Assembly: GCA_963743015.1 (NCBI GenBank)
Contig: CAVUOD010000014.1
Coordinates: 62,001-126,000 of the forward strand
Direction of reading: 5' to 3'
Origin: CAVSRC01 sp963743015
Lineage (GTDB): Bacteria > Pseudomonadota > Alphaproteobacteria > Rhizobiales > Kaistiaceae
DNA: 64,000 nucleotides
In this document: positions 1 to 9,174 of the stretch, one piece after another
How the letters are laid out: every line of letters starts with the position of its first letter
How positions within the stretch are numbered: the stretch's first letter is position 1
The notes under the pieces: generated by a model
Databases searched by the model: none
What the model saw: the letters and a program-made list of their open reading frames with translations, nothing else
What the model was told of the DNA's origin: nothing
Translations under genes and position numbers: made by a program

Positions 1-384
1 GGCGCAGGCCTTGATCGTCGCCTTGACCTGGTCGACCGCCCATCTCTGCCGCTTCTTCGGGTCGCCGCGCACTTCCGGGGCGGCGAAGCCGTCGAAGGCG
101 GAATCGTAGATCGGATTGACCGCCACCAACTGGCCCTGCAGGTGCGAGGCCAGCTCGGTGATCTCGACGCCGGCATCGGCGCAGATGCCCTTGATCTCGC
201 TGCAATAGGTCTTGCTCGTCGCCGCCTTCTTGACGTCGATCAGACGGCCGTCCCAGCTCGGGATCTGGATGCCCTTGTAGCCGAGACCGGCGGCCCATTT
301 GGCCATGCCCGCGAGGGTGTTGAACGGTGCCTCATCGCCGGCGAACTGCGCCAGGAAGATCGCCGGCCCCTTCATTGTTTTCAT
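1..384 (-). CDS. Sugar phosphate isomerase/epimerase, TIM-barrel (partial)
   Basis: The first 128 residues of a protein whose 3' part lies beyond the left edge. The start is an ATG at 382-384 preceded by GGAGGAAAC about 6 nt upstream; a second in-frame ATG lies three codons later. The N-terminus has MKGPAIFLAQFAGD, then MAKWAAGLGYKGIQIP with SWDGRLID, and later ELASHLQGQLVAVNP. This strand/helix pattern is that of xylose isomerase-like TIM barrels (AP endonuclease 2 superfamily), which isomerise or epimerise sugars or sugar phosphates using a bound divalent metal. It lies 58 nt downstream of xylA on the same strand, so it is probably the third gene of the xylose operon. The exact substrate is unknown. 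Confidence 0.8.
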   Translation of the reverse strand, partial: MKTMKGPAIFLAQFAGDEAPFNTLAGMAKWAAGLGYKGIQIPSWDGRLIDVKKAATSKTYCSEIKGICADAGVEITELASHLQGQLVAVNPIYDSAFDGFAAPEVRGDPKKRQRWAVDQVKATIKACA

Positions 385-408
385 TGTTCCGTTTCCTCCG
401 CCTGTGAC

Positions 409-431
409 GCGGCCGCGCCGGGCGCGGCCGC
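409..431 (-). promoter_or_regulatory. GC-rich perfect inverted repeat between xylA and the isomerase gene
   Basis: An 11-bp arm (409-419) is perfectly repeated in inverse orientation at 421-431, leaving room for a very stable hairpin in the 58-nt gap. No T-run follows, so it is more likely an mRNA-stabilising or processing hairpin that lets xylA be expressed more strongly than the next gene than a full terminator. This role is inferred. Confidence 0.4.
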
Positions 432-442
432 GCGCGGCTCCG

Positions 443-1759
443 CTAGAGATAGCTGTTGATCAGCGACTCGAGATATTCCTGCTTGCCGCTGACCGGCTGC
501 GGCTCGAGGTCCTTCTTGTGGACGTAGTCCGCCAGATCGTCGAGCGAGCGCTTGCCGGCGAGGATGGCCCTGCCTTCCTTGCTCTTCCAGCCGGCGTAGC
601 GATCGGCAAGGAAGGCGTCGAACTTGCCGTCCTTGATGATCTGCTCGGCGATCAGAAGGCCGCGGGCGCAGGCGTCGATCGAGCCGACATGGGCGATCAG
701 CAGATCGTCCGGATCGAGCGACTGGCGGCGGATCTTGGCGTCGAAATTGTAGCCGCCCTTGCCGAGGCCGCCGGCCTTGAGGATGTAGTAGCTGGCCAGC
801 GCCATCTCCGGCACGTTCATGGCGAACTGGTCGGTGTCCCAGCCGAGCTGGTAGTCGCCGCGATTGATGTCGATCGAGCCGAGAATGCCGAGCGCGCCGG
901 CCAGCGCCAGCTCGTGCTCGAAGGTGTGCCCGGCGAGGATGGCGTGGTTCTGCTCGATGTTGATCTTGACCTCTTTCTCGAGGCCGAACTGCTGCAGCAT
1001 CCCCCAGATCGAGGCGACGTCGAAGTCGTACTGGTGCTTGGTCGGCTCCTTCGGCTTGGGCTCGATGAGGATGGTGCCCTTGAAGCCGATCTTCTGCTTG
1101 TGCTCGACGACCATGGTGAGGAAGCGGCCGAGCTGGTCGAATTCCTGCTTGAGGTTGGTGTTGAGCAGCGTCTCGTAGCCCTCGCGGCCGCCCCACAGAA
1201 CGTAGTTGGCGCCTCCCAGATCATGGGTCAGCTCGAGCACGTTCTTCACCTGCGCCGCGGCATAGGCGAAGAGATCGGGATCGGGATTGGTGGCCGCACC
1301 CGCCATGTAGCGGCGGTTGGAGAACAGGTTGGCGGTGCCCCACAGGACCCTGACCTTGGCCTTCTCCATCTTCCTGGCGAAGATCTCGCCGATGACGCGC
1401 ACGTTGCGGTTGGATTCGGCCAGCGTCTTGCCTTCCGGCGCGATGTCGCGGTCGTGGAAGGCGAAGAAGGGCACGTTCAGCAGGCGGAACATCTCGAAGG
1501 CGATGTCGGCCTTGAGCTTGGCGGCCTCCATCTCGTCCGACATGTGCATCCATTGGCGATTGAAGGTCTCGCCACCGAACATGTCGCGGCCGTCCCAGGC
1601 GAAGGAATGCCAGTAGGCGACGGAGAAGCGCAGATGGTCCTCCATGCGCTTGCCCAGTACCTTCCTGTTGGGGTCGTACCACTGGTAGGCGAGACCGTCG
1701 GTCGCCTTGCCGCGGGCAAGCTTGATCGGTTTTTCCTGGGTGAAGAAACGGGAACTCAT
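443..1759 (-). CDS. xylA: Xylose isomerase
   Basis: Converts D-xylose to D-xylulose in the cytoplasm, the first step of the isomerase pathway. The 438-aa length is normal for class II (longer) xylose isomerases. Family hallmarks are visible: the VLWGGREGYE block around residue 185, the ILIEPKPKEPTKHQYDFD segment carrying a metal-binding Glu, and INIEQNHAILAGHTFEHEL with metal-site Glu and His residues, then GSIDINRGD. The ATG (1757-1759) overlaps the xylB stop as ATGA, so the two genes are translationally coupled. Order on the minus strand is xylB-xylA-isomerase. Confidence 0.97.
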   Translation of the reverse strand: MSSRFFTQEKPIKLARGKATDGLAYQWYDPNRKVLGKRMEDHLRFSVAYWHSFAWDGRDMFGGETFNRQWMHMSDEMEAAKLKADIAFEMFRLLNVPFFAFHDRDIAPEGKTLAESNRNVRVIGEIFARKMEKAKVRVLWGTANLFSNRRYMAGAATNPDPDLFAYAAAQVKNVLELTHDLGGANYVLWGGREGYETLLNTNLKQEFDQLGRFLTMVVEHKQKIGFKGTILIEPKPKEPTKHQYDFDVASIWGMLQQFGLEKEVKINIEQNHAILAGHTFEHELALAGALGILGSIDINRGDYQLGWDTDQFAMNVPEMALASYYILKAGGLGKGGYNFDAKIRRQSLDPDDLLIAHVGSIDACARGLLIAEQIIKDGKFDAFLADRYAGWKSKEGRAILAGKRSLDDLADYVHKKDLEPQPVSGKQEYLESLINSYL

Positions 1760-3213
1760 CGGGGCATGGCCTCCTTGGTAGCGGGATAGAGCTTCCGGTA
1801 TGTCGCATATGCCGCAGCGTAGGCCGGAACCAGCTCAGGATCGGGTTCGATCGTCTCGCGAATGGCCGGCTGGGCGCAGACGGCGAAAGGATCGGCGTTC
1901 TCGGCCGCGATCAGGCCGAGGCGAGCCGCGCCGAGGCCGGCGCCGAAGTCGCCCTCCTCCGGCACGTCAACGGTGATGTTGAGCGCATTGGCGATGATGC
2001 GCAGCCACTTCTTCGAGCGCGAACCGCCGCCGACGGCGAGCGCCCGTTCGACACTGGCGCCGGCCTGGGTGAGCGCCCTCAGGCAGTCGGCGAAGGCGAA
2101 GGTGACGCCTTCCAGCACGGCGCGGGTGAGCGCCGTCTTGTCGGTGGCATAGCCGAGGCCGGCGAACGAGCCGCGGATGGCGGCATCGTTGTGGGGCGTC
2201 CGCTCGCCGCCGAGATAGGGCAGGAAGATCACGTCGCCAGGGCCGCTCATGTCGGCTTCCAGCGGCTTGGTCAGATCGGCCGCGGTGGTCGAGAACACGT
2301 CGGCCAGCCATTCGAGCGCGCCGGCAGCCGAGAGAATCACGCCCATCTGGTGCCAGGTATCGGGCACCGCGTGGCAGAAGGCGTGAACGGCGGTTTCCGG
2401 GTCGGGCGAGAAGCGGGCATTGGAAACGAACAGCACGCCCGAGGTGCCGAGCGAGACGAAGGCGGTGCCCGGCTTGACCACGCCGACACCGCAGGCCGAG
2501 GCCGCATTGTCGCCGCCGCCGCCGGCGACCACCACGGTCGCCGCCATGCCCCAGCGCGCGGCGAGTTCGGGGCGCAACTGCCCGGTCGCCGCCGAGCCTT
2601 CATAGAGCGTCGGCATCTGGGCACGCGACAGCTTGGTCGCCGCCAGCAGCTCGTCGCTCCAGTCGCGTTTTGCCACGTCGAGCCACGACGTTCCGGCCGA
2701 ATCCGACATGTCGGAGGCGTAGTCGCCGGTCAGCTTCAGCCGCACATAGTCCTTGGGCAGCAGAACCTTGGCGACCTTGGCGAAAACCTCCGGCTCGTGG
2801 CGCGCCACCCAGACCAGCTTGGGCGCGGTGAAGCCGGGGAAGACGATGTTGCCGGTGATCGCCCGGAAACTTGGATTTGCATCCAGCTCGGCGGCCTCCT
2901 TCGCCGAACGCACGTCGTTCCACAGGATGCAGGGTCTGAGCGGCTTGTCTGACGAATCGATCAGCGTGGCGCCGTGCATGTGGCCGGAGAGGCCGATGCC
3001 GCGCACGCCGGAAAGCGCCGTCTTGTGCGAAGCCGCGAGCTTGTCGAGCACCGCTTCACAGGCCGTCCACCAGCTGTCCGGCTCCTGCTCCGACCAGCCG
3101 GAATGGGGTCGCGAGACTTCCAGTTCCGCCGTTTCGCTCGCCACGACGCGCTGGCGATCGTCAATGAGGATCGCCTTCACCGACGAGGTGCCAATGTCCA
3201 GTCCGAGATACAT
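1756..3213 (-). CDS. xylB: Xylulokinase
   Basis: ATP-dependent kinase that phosphorylates D-xylulose to D-xylulose 5-phosphate, which feeds the pentose phosphate pathway. It is 485 aa and belongs to the FGGY family. The N-terminal phosphate-binding motif MYLGLDIGTSSVKAIL is followed by SGWSEQEPDSWW, the substrate region GLSGHMHGATL, and the C-terminal actin-fold motif EGVTFAFADCLRAL...AVGGGSRSKKW. The start is taken at the ATG at 3211-3213, with GGAGGG about 9 nt upstream; an in-frame ATG 33 nt further out lacks a good ribosome site and would add an arginine/proline-rich leader. First gene of the operon, with the regulatory gap towards pepN upstream. Confidence 0.97.
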   Translation of the reverse strand: MYLGLDIGTSSVKAILIDDRQRVVASETAELEVSRPHSGWSEQEPDSWWTACEAVLDKLAASHKTALSGVRGIGLSGHMHGATLIDSSDKPLRPCILWNDVRSAKEAAELDANPSFRAITGNIVFPGFTAPKLVWVARHEPEVFAKVAKVLLPKDYVRLKLTGDYASDMSDSAGTSWLDVAKRDWSDELLAATKLSRAQMPTLYEGSAATGQLRPELAARWGMAATVVVAGGGGDNAASACGVGVVKPGTAFVSLGTSGVLFVSNARFSPDPETAVHAFCHAVPDTWHQMGVILSAAGALEWLADVFSTTAADLTKPLEADMSGPGDVIFLPYLGGERTPHNDAAIRGSFAGLGYATDKTALTRAVLEGVTFAFADCLRALTQAGASVERALAVGGGSRSKKWLRIIANALNITVDVPEEGDFGAGLGAARLGLIAAENADPFAVCAQPAIRETIEPDPELVPAYAAAYATYRKLYPATKEAMPR

Positions 3214-3445
3214 GATTGTGCGCCCTCCTGGCGACGCGCGAGGCACTGCCGCCTGGAGACGCTCGCCGTTTTTATCGTATTATTCGTTGATTATCCTGAC
3301 TATTCGGCGATTGCAATTCGGCGCGGTGTCGCCGCGATCAAATTTGTGCGGATTCCGGATTATTCGTCCTCGGAATTGCCTTCCAGCGCGCCCGTGCTAT
3401 CTATCGCCCTCAAGAACTTCCCACCCTTCGAAAGCCAGAGACCCC
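3214..3445. promoter_or_regulatory. Divergent promoter region between xylB and pepN
   Basis: A 232-nt gap between divergent genes, more AT-rich than its surroundings. The hexamer TATTCG occurs at 3281-3286, 3301-3306 and 3361-3366; the first two are exactly 20 bp (two helical turns) apart in an AT-rich stretch. These could be regulator half-sites for a sugar-responsive repressor such as XylR, but no clear palindrome is present, so this is inference. No gene is seen here. Confidence 0.35.
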
Positions 3446-6079
3446 ATGAAGACTGAGACGGCCCCCGTTCGCCTGGCGGACTATCGTCCTCCCGACTTCG
3501 CTATTCGTACGGTCGACCTCGATTTCCGCCTCGATCCGCACGCCACACGGGTGACCGCGCGGCTCGCCATGCACCCGGCGAATCCCGGCGCGCCGCTGGT
3601 ACTCGTCGGCGACGAATTGACACTCACTTCGGTGGCGATCGATGGCGCGGCGCTTACGCCTGAGCGCTACACGGCGACGCCGGACGCCCTGACCATCGCC
3701 GACGTCCCGCAAGCGCCGTTCACCCTGGAAATCGTCACCGAGATCGACCCCACCGCCAATACCAAGCTGATGGGCCTCTACCGGACGAGCGGCACCTGGT
3801 GCACCCAGTGCGAGGCGGAGGGCTTCCGCCGCATCACCTACTTCCTCGACCGGCCGGACGTGCTCGCCGTCTACACGACGCGCATCGAGGCGCCCAGGGA
3901 CGCCGCGCCGGTGCTGCTTTCCAACGGCAACCTCACGGACTCCGGTGATGTCGCCGGCAGCGACCGCCACTATGCCGTCTGGCACGACCCCTTCCCCAAG
4001 CCGTCCTACCTGTTCGCGCTGGTTGCCGGCGATCTCGGCAAGCTCTCCGACAGCTTCACCACCATGTCGGGGCGCGAGGTGGCGCTCGCCATCTATTGCG
4101 AGCACGGCAAGGAGGCGCGCTCAGCCTGGGCGATGGATTCGCTCAAGCGCTCCATGCGCTGGGACGAGACCGCCTTCGGCCGCGAATACGATCTCGACGT
4201 GTTCAACATCGTCGCCGTCTCCGACTTCAACATGGGGGCGATGGAGAACAAGGGCCTCAACGTCTTCAACGACAAATACGTGCTGGCCGATCCGGACACC
4301 GCCACCGATTCCGACTACGGCTATATCGAGGGCGTCATCGCCCATGAATACTTTCACAATTGGACAGGCGACAGAATCACTTGCCGCGACTGGTTCCAGC
4401 TCTGTCTCAAGGAAGGGCTGACCGTCTTCCGCGACCAGGAGTTCTCCTCCGACATGCGCTCGCGCCCGGTGAAGCGCATCGCCGACGTGCGCACGCTGCA
4501 GGCGCGCCAGTTCCCCGAGGATGCGGGACCGCTCGCCCATCCGGTCAGGCCGGAGACCTATCACGAGATCAACAACTTCTACACGCCGACCGTCTACGAG
4601 AAGGGCGCCGAGGTCGTGCGCATGCTCAAGACCGTGCTCGGCGACGATGGTTTTCGCGCCGGCATGGACCTCTATTTCGAGCGCCATGACGGCCAGGCGG
4701 TGACCATCGAGGACTTTCTCGCCGCTTTCGCCGATGCCGCCGGCGCCGACCTCGGCCAGTTCAAGCTGTGGTACAGCCAGGCCGGCACGCCGGAGGTGGT
4801 CGCCAAGGGCAGCTACGATCCGCGCCAGAAGACCTATGCGCTGACGCTTGAGCAGTCGTGCCCGCCCACCCCCGGCCAGCCCGGCAAGCTGCCGCAGCAC
4901 ATCCCGGTCCGCTTCGGCCTGGTCGGCGCCAATGGCGACGACCTTGGCTTTGACAAGGCAACCGGCGGGCGCGTCGACGGCGACGTGATCCAGTTGACCG
5001 AACCCAGCCAGACGATCCTCTTCCACGGCGTCTCCACGCGGCCGGTGCCCTCGCTGCTGCGCGGCTTCTCGGCGCCGGTCAGGCTCAACATCGACCTCTC
5101 CGAGGCCGACTTGCTCTTCCTGCTGCGAACCGACGCCGATCCGTTCAACCGCTGGCAGGCGGCGCAGACGCTGGCCATGCGCTCGCTGACGCTGGGTGCG
5201 GCCGATGCCGCGCGCGGCGAGGCCGTCGATTTCGACGTCGCACTCATCGACGCGCTCGCCGATGTCGCCGAAAACGATGCGCTCGAGGCGGCGTTCCGTG
5301 CCCAGGTGCTGCAGCTTCCCGTCGAGGCCGACATCGCCCGCGAGATCGGCCGCGATGTCGATCCCGATGCCATCGCCGCGGCCCGCAACCAGGTCAGGGC
5401 GCGCATCGCGACCCGCATCGGCGCCCGCCTCGCCGCGCTCGTCGACCGGCTCACCGCGTCGGCCCCGTTCTCGACCGATGCCGCTTCGGCCGGCCGCCGG
5501 TCGCTCGCCAATGCCGCCCTCGATCTCATGGTCGCCGACGGCAACGCCCAAGCGGTGGCGCGGGTGACGCAACGCTTCGCTGAGGCCGACAACATGACCG
5601 ACCGCTCGGCGGCGCTGGGCATCCTGGCTGCCGCAGCGCTGCCCGAGCGCCTCGCCGCCCTCGAAGCGTTCCACGACCGCTACCGCAACGATCCGCTCGT
5701 CCTCGACAAATGGCTGATGTTCGAGGCGATCGTGCCGGCGACGGAAACCCTCGACCGGGTGCGGGCGCTGATGAACCACGCGTCCTTCTCGATGTCGAAT
5801 CCGAACCGCATCCGCGCGCTGGTCGGCGCCTTTGCCGGCGCCAACCAGACGCAGTTCAACCGCCCCGACGGCGCCGGCTACGACTTTCTCGCCGATTTCG
5901 TCGTCGATCTCGACCGGCGCAATCCGCAGACGGCCGCGCGGCTACTGGTCAACTTCCGTTCGTGGCGGGCGCTCGAACCGCATCGCCAGGCGCTGGCCGA
6001 GAAGGCGCTCACCCGCGTGGCGGCAAACCAGACGCTCTCCTCCGATACGCGCGACATCGTCACCCGGACACTGGCGTAA
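3446..6079 (+). CDS. pepN: Aminopeptidase N (M1 zinc metalloprotease)
   Basis: Cytoplasmic broad-specificity aminopeptidase that removes N-terminal residues from peptides. It is 877 aa, the usual length for the proteobacterial PepN type. The substrate-binding GAMEN motif appears as NMGAMENKGLNVF near residue 257. The zinc site HExxH-x18-E is in VIAHEYFHNWTGD, with the second Glu in CLKEGLTVF. The C-terminal half matches the PepN-specific Ig-like and helical domains (DUF3458). The ATG at 3446 is chosen because the open frame extending upstream overlaps xylB and the promoter gap and has no PepN-like sequence. It is divergent from xylB. Confidence 0.96.
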   Translation: MKTETAPVRLADYRPPDFAIRTVDLDFRLDPHATRVTARLAMHPANPGAPLVLVGDELTLTSVAIDGAALTPERYTATPDALTIADVPQAPFTLEIVTEIDPTANTKLMGLYRTSGTWCTQCEAEGFRRITYFLDRPDVLAVYTTRIEAPRDAAPVLLSNGNLTDSGDVAGSDRHYAVWHDPFPKPSYLFALVAGDLGKLSDSFTTMSGREVALAIYCEHGKEARSAWAMDSLKRSMRWDETAFGREYDLDVFNIVAVSDFNMGAMENKGLNVFNDKYVLADPDTATDSDYGYIEGVIAHEYFHNWTGDRITCRDWFQLCLKEGLTVFRDQEFSSDMRSRPVKRIADVRTLQARQFPEDAGPLAHPVRPETYHEINNFYTPTVYEKGAEVVRMLKTVLGDDGFRAGMDLYFERHDGQAVTIEDFLAAFADAAGADLGQFKLWYSQAGTPEVVAKGSYDPRQKTYALTLEQSCPPTPGQPGKLPQHIPVRFGLVGANGDDLGFDKATGGRVDGDVIQLTEPSQTILFHGVSTRPVPSLLRGFSAPVRLNIDLSEADLLFLLRTDADPFNRWQAAQTLAMRSLTLGAADAARGEAVDFDVALIDALADVAENDALEAAFRAQVLQLPVEADIAREIGRDVDPDAIAAARNQVRARIATRIGARLAALVDRLTASAPFSTDAASAGRRSLANAALDLMVADGNAQAVARVTQRFAEADNMTDRSAALGILAAAALPERLAALEAFHDRYRNDPLVLDKWLMFEAIVPATETLDRVRALMNHASFSMSNPNRIRALVGAFAGANQTQFNRPDGAGYDFLADFVVDLDRRNPQTAARLLVNFRSWRALEPHRQALAEKALTRVAANQTLSSDTRDIVTRTLA

Positions 6080-6148
6080 GGCAGGACGTGTCCCGGGCGC
6101 TGCGCGGCACGGAGTGATGCGCTGCAGCGCGTCCGGGGAATGCAATCC

Positions 6149-6598
6149 CTAGCGCACGAAGGTGTTGCGCACCCGCGCCGAGTAGAGGAAATACGGGATC
6201 CAGATCAGGCAGGCGGCGAGCAGCATGGCGATGGCGATGCCGGCGTCGATATCGAACATCGGCGCGTCAAAAAGGATCGCCGCGGCCCAGTATGCCGCCA
6301 CCACGAACAGCAACTGGCCGACGAGCAGCGTCCGATAGAGGCGCGGCGCGCTCTTCTTGTAAGTGAAGAACTGAACCGCCGTCATCGTCGCCAGGATTGC
6401 GAAGCCGATCCACGCCAGGATCTCGACCATGGTCATGGTGTGGAGCAGCGTGCCGGGCACGAGCAGCTCGAATTTCGGAAAATAATCCAGGATGTTCAGG
6501 GCAAACTGGACCGGCGCCACAACGATGCCGATGGCCGGCAGGATCAGCCATCCGCCGATTCCCGACGGCTCGCTGGTGCTCATCGCCGCTTGCGTCAT
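6149..6598 (-). CDS. DUF2569-type small membrane protein
   Basis: A 149-aa protein with four predicted membrane helices (LILPAIGIVVAPVQFAL; TMVEILAWIGFAILATM; TLLVGQLLFVVAAYWAA; AGIAIAMLLAACLIWIPYFL). The GGWLILPAIGI start and overall pattern fit the DUF2569 family, whose function is unknown. The ATG at 6596-6598 (MTQAAMSTSEP) is preferred because a GAGAGA lies about 9 nt upstream; a second ATG five codons later is possible. It sits tail-to-tail with pepN and divergent from the kinase gene. Confidence 0.7.
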   Translation of the reverse strand: MTQAAMSTSEPSGIGGWLILPAIGIVVAPVQFALNILDYFPKFELLVPGTLLHTMTMVEILAWIGFAILATMTAVQFFTYKKSAPRLYRTLLVGQLLFVVAAYWAAAILFDAPMFDIDAGIAIAMLLAACLIWIPYFLYSARVRNTFVR

Positions 6599-6697
6599 TG
6601 TCCGGTATCTCTCAAGTCGCCCCGCTGACCATACTCCGCTCCGGGGCATTGGTCGAATGTCGCCATTTGCCGCCGATATCCGCCACCTGCGGCATTT

Positions 6698-6716
6698 CGT
6701 AAATAATTCGTTTACG
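6698..6716. promoter_or_regulatory. Inverted repeat in the divergent gap upstream of the PleC-like kinase
   Basis: CGTAAA (6698-6703) and TTTACG (6711-6716) form a perfect 6-bp inverted repeat with a 7-bp AT-rich spacer. It lies in the 210-nt gap between the divergent genes at 6598 and 6809. It could be an operator for either gene; no regulator can be assigned. Confidence 0.3.
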
Positions 6717-6808
6717 GCACTGGACAACCAGAATCGTCTCGATTCAAATGAAACTGATTCGGGCGTGGCGTCTCCGGATTTTAGCGGCGAAAATCGAGGG
6801 GGCCTGCC

Positions 6809-9157
6809 ATGGCGCGGGCAGAGGCGGCTCTGTCGCCTGCGGGGAAACGTTTCCCAAAATCAGCTGGCGGAGGACCGCGGCGCCCGGGGATCACGGGCCA
6901 CGCGCGACTGCTGGCCGGCCCCGCCTATCGCAAGCTGCTCGCCGCCGAGCCGTTCCTGCGCCGGCTCATCCCCGTCCTCATTGCCATCTTCCTGCTGATC
7001 GTCGGCTTCGCCCGCTTCGTCGAGCTGTACGAGTTGCGCACCGACCGCGAGACCGATGCGCAGAAGTCGATCGGCATGATCGTGCGCATCCTGTCCGACG
7101 CCTATGCCAAGGCGGACGGCAGCCTCACCCGCACCGACACGCTCAACCTGCTGTCCGATGCGCTGCCCACCGACGCCACCCGCGACGGCCGGCTGATCTA
7201 TGTCACCGACGCCAGCGGCACGATCATCGCCACCGCGCCGCGCGATCCGGCGCGCGAGGATCACCGGCTCGACGAGGTGGTCGGCGACGCCCAGCTGCTC
7301 ACCACCTTCGGCGAGCGCGCCGGGGTTCTCGAAGTCGCCCTGCCCGACGGCGAAAAGGCCTATGCCGCGCTCCACAATCTCTCCGCCCCGCTCGGTGCCG
7401 TCGCCGTGGTCGAACCGCTGACCGGCATCTACAAGTCGTGGCGCTCCGACGTCTCGCTCAACGTCGCCATCTTCGTCGGCACCAGCGCCATACTGCTCGT
7501 CATCCTCTATGGCTATTTCTCGCAGACGGCGCGCGCCGCGGAAGCCGATCGCATCTACGGCGAGACGCAATCGCGCTTCGAGACGGCGCTCGCCCGCGGC
7601 CGTTGCGGCCTGTGGGACTGGGACCTCGCCAGCGCGCGCATCTTCTGGTCGCGTTCGATGTTCGAGATCGTCGGGCTGGACGCGCGCGACACGCTGCTCG
7701 GCTTCGGCGCGGTGGCGCGGCTGATCCATCCCGATGACGGCGACCTGTTGACCCTGGTCGAATCCCTGTTCGAGGCCGGCGAAACGACGGTCGACCGCAT
7801 GTTCCGCATGCACCATGTCGACGGCCGCTGGATCTGGCTCAGGGTGCGCGCCGAACTGATCGATCGCGACAGCCCGCAGCCGCACCTCATCGGCATCGCC
7901 GTCGACGTCACCGAGCAGATGCGCCTGGTCGAGCGATCGAAGACCGCCGATATCCGCCTGCGCGACGCCATCGAGACGATCTCCGAGGCCTTCGTCCTGT
8001 GGGACGCGGAAAACCGCCTCGTCATGTGCAATTCCAAGTACCAGCAGCTGCACGGCATCCCCGACGTCGTGCTCGCGTCCGGCACTCCCTATGCCGATGT
8101 CATCGCCGCCGGGCGCAAGCCGCTGGTGCGCTCGCAGCTGGTCACCGACGACATCCCGGAGGCCGGCGCGCGTTCATTCGAGCTGCAGCTCGAGGACGGC
8201 CGCTGGCTGCAGATCAACGAACGGCGCACCAAGGACGGCGGCTTCGTCTCGGTGGGCACCGACATCACCCAGCTGAAGCGCCACGAGGGCAAGCTGATCG
8301 AGGGCGAGCGCCGGCTGATGGCGACCATCGCCGACCTCCGCCAGTCGCGCCAGAAGCTCGAGCAGCAGGCGCAGCAGATGGTCGAACTGGCCGAGAAGTA
8401 TGCCGAGGAGAAGGACCGCGCCGAGGAGGCCAACCGCACCAAGTCGCAGTTCCTCGCCAATGTCAGCCACGAGCTGCGCACGCCGCTCAACGCCGTCATC
8501 GGCTTCTCGGAAATCATGCAGTCGGGCATGTTCGGCGAACTGGGCTCGCCGAAATATCTCGAATACTGCCAGGACATCCACCAGAGCGGCACCTATCTGC
8601 TCGGTGTCATCAACGACGTCCTCGACATGTCGCGGATCGAGGCCGGCCGCATGGCCCTGCATCCGGAGGACCTCGTCCTCGACGACCTGGTCGAGGAGTC
8701 GGTCAGGATCGTCAGCACCCAGGCCGCCGCCCAGAACATCGAGGTCACCGCCGACGCCGAGAAGGGGCTGGCCATGCGCGGCGACCGCCGCGCGCTCAAG
8801 CAGGTCATGCTCAACCTGCTGTCCAACGCGGTGAAATTCACGCCGCAGGGCGGCCGCATCCGCCTGCGCGCCCGCGCCACCGGAAAGGCCATCGTCTTCA
8901 CGGTGGCCGATTCCGGCATCGGCATCCCGCGCGAAGCGTTGAAGAAGCTCGGCCGGCCGTTCGAGCAGGTCAGCAACCAGTTCACCAAGAGCCATCGCGG
9001 CTCCGGCCTGGGCCTGGCCATCACCTCGTCGCTAGCCGCCCTTCACGGCGGGCGCATGCGCATCCGCTCGCGCGTCGGCCGCGGCACCGTGGTCTCGGTG
9101 CGGCTGCCGATCGAGCCGCCGCCACCGCCGCCGGAGGTGCAACAGACGGCGGCCTGA
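6809..9157 (+). CDS. PAS-domain sensor histidine kinase, PleC-like
   Basis: A 782-aa membrane sensor kinase. One membrane helix near residue 55 (LIPVLIAIFLLIVGFARF) and a second near 230 flank a periplasmic sensor region of about 160 residues. A PAS_3-type domain (FETALARGRCGLWDWDL) and a second PAS (RDAIETISEAFVLWD) follow, then a coiled coil. The HisKA H-box is FLANVSHELRTPLNAVIGF and the HATPase motifs are LLSNAVKF, DSGIGIP and GSGLGLAI. The H-box region with GMFGELGSPKYLEYCQDIHQ is typical of the PleC/DivJ group that acts on the DivK/PleD cell-cycle regulators; that role is inferred. There is no receiver domain. GAGGGGG lies about 6 nt before the ATG. Confidence 0.9.
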   Translation: MARAEAALSPAGKRFPKSAGGGPRRPGITGHARLLAGPAYRKLLAAEPFLRRLIPVLIAIFLLIVGFARFVELYELRTDRETDAQKSIGMIVRILSDAYAKADGSLTRTDTLNLLSDALPTDATRDGRLIYVTDASGTIIATAPRDPAREDHRLDEVVGDAQLLTTFGERAGVLEVALPDGEKAYAALHNLSAPLGAVAVVEPLTGIYKSWRSDVSLNVAIFVGTSAILLVILYGYFSQTARAAEADRIYGETQSRFETALARGRCGLWDWDLASARIFWSRSMFEIVGLDARDTLLGFGAVARLIHPDDGDLLTLVESLFEAGETTVDRMFRMHHVDGRWIWLRVRAELIDRDSPQPHLIGIAVDVTEQMRLVERSKTADIRLRDAIETISEAFVLWDAENRLVMCNSKYQQLHGIPDVVLASGTPYADVIAAGRKPLVRSQLVTDDIPEAGARSFELQLEDGRWLQINERRTKDGGFVSVGTDITQLKRHEGKLIEGERRLMATIADLRQSRQKLEQQAQQMVELAEKYAEEKDRAEEANRTKSQFLANVSHELRTPLNAVIGFSEIMQSGMFGELGSPKYLEYCQDIHQSGTYLLGVINDVLDMSRIEAGRMALHPEDLVLDDLVEESVRIVSTQAAAQNIEVTADAEKGLAMRGDRRALKQVMLNLLSNAVKFTPQGGRIRLRARATGKAIVFTVADSGIGIPREALKKLGRPFEQVSNQFTKSHRGSGLGLAITSSLAALHGGRMRIRSRVGRGTVVSVRLPIEPPPPPPEVQQTAA

Positions 9158-9174
9158 GGCGGCCCTCGTCTGCG

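Noticed and set aside
299..1789. A 496-codon open frame on the plus strand opposite xylA
   Set aside because: It is antisense to a certain xylA gene; long antisense frames are usual in GC-rich DNA, and the translation has no family character.
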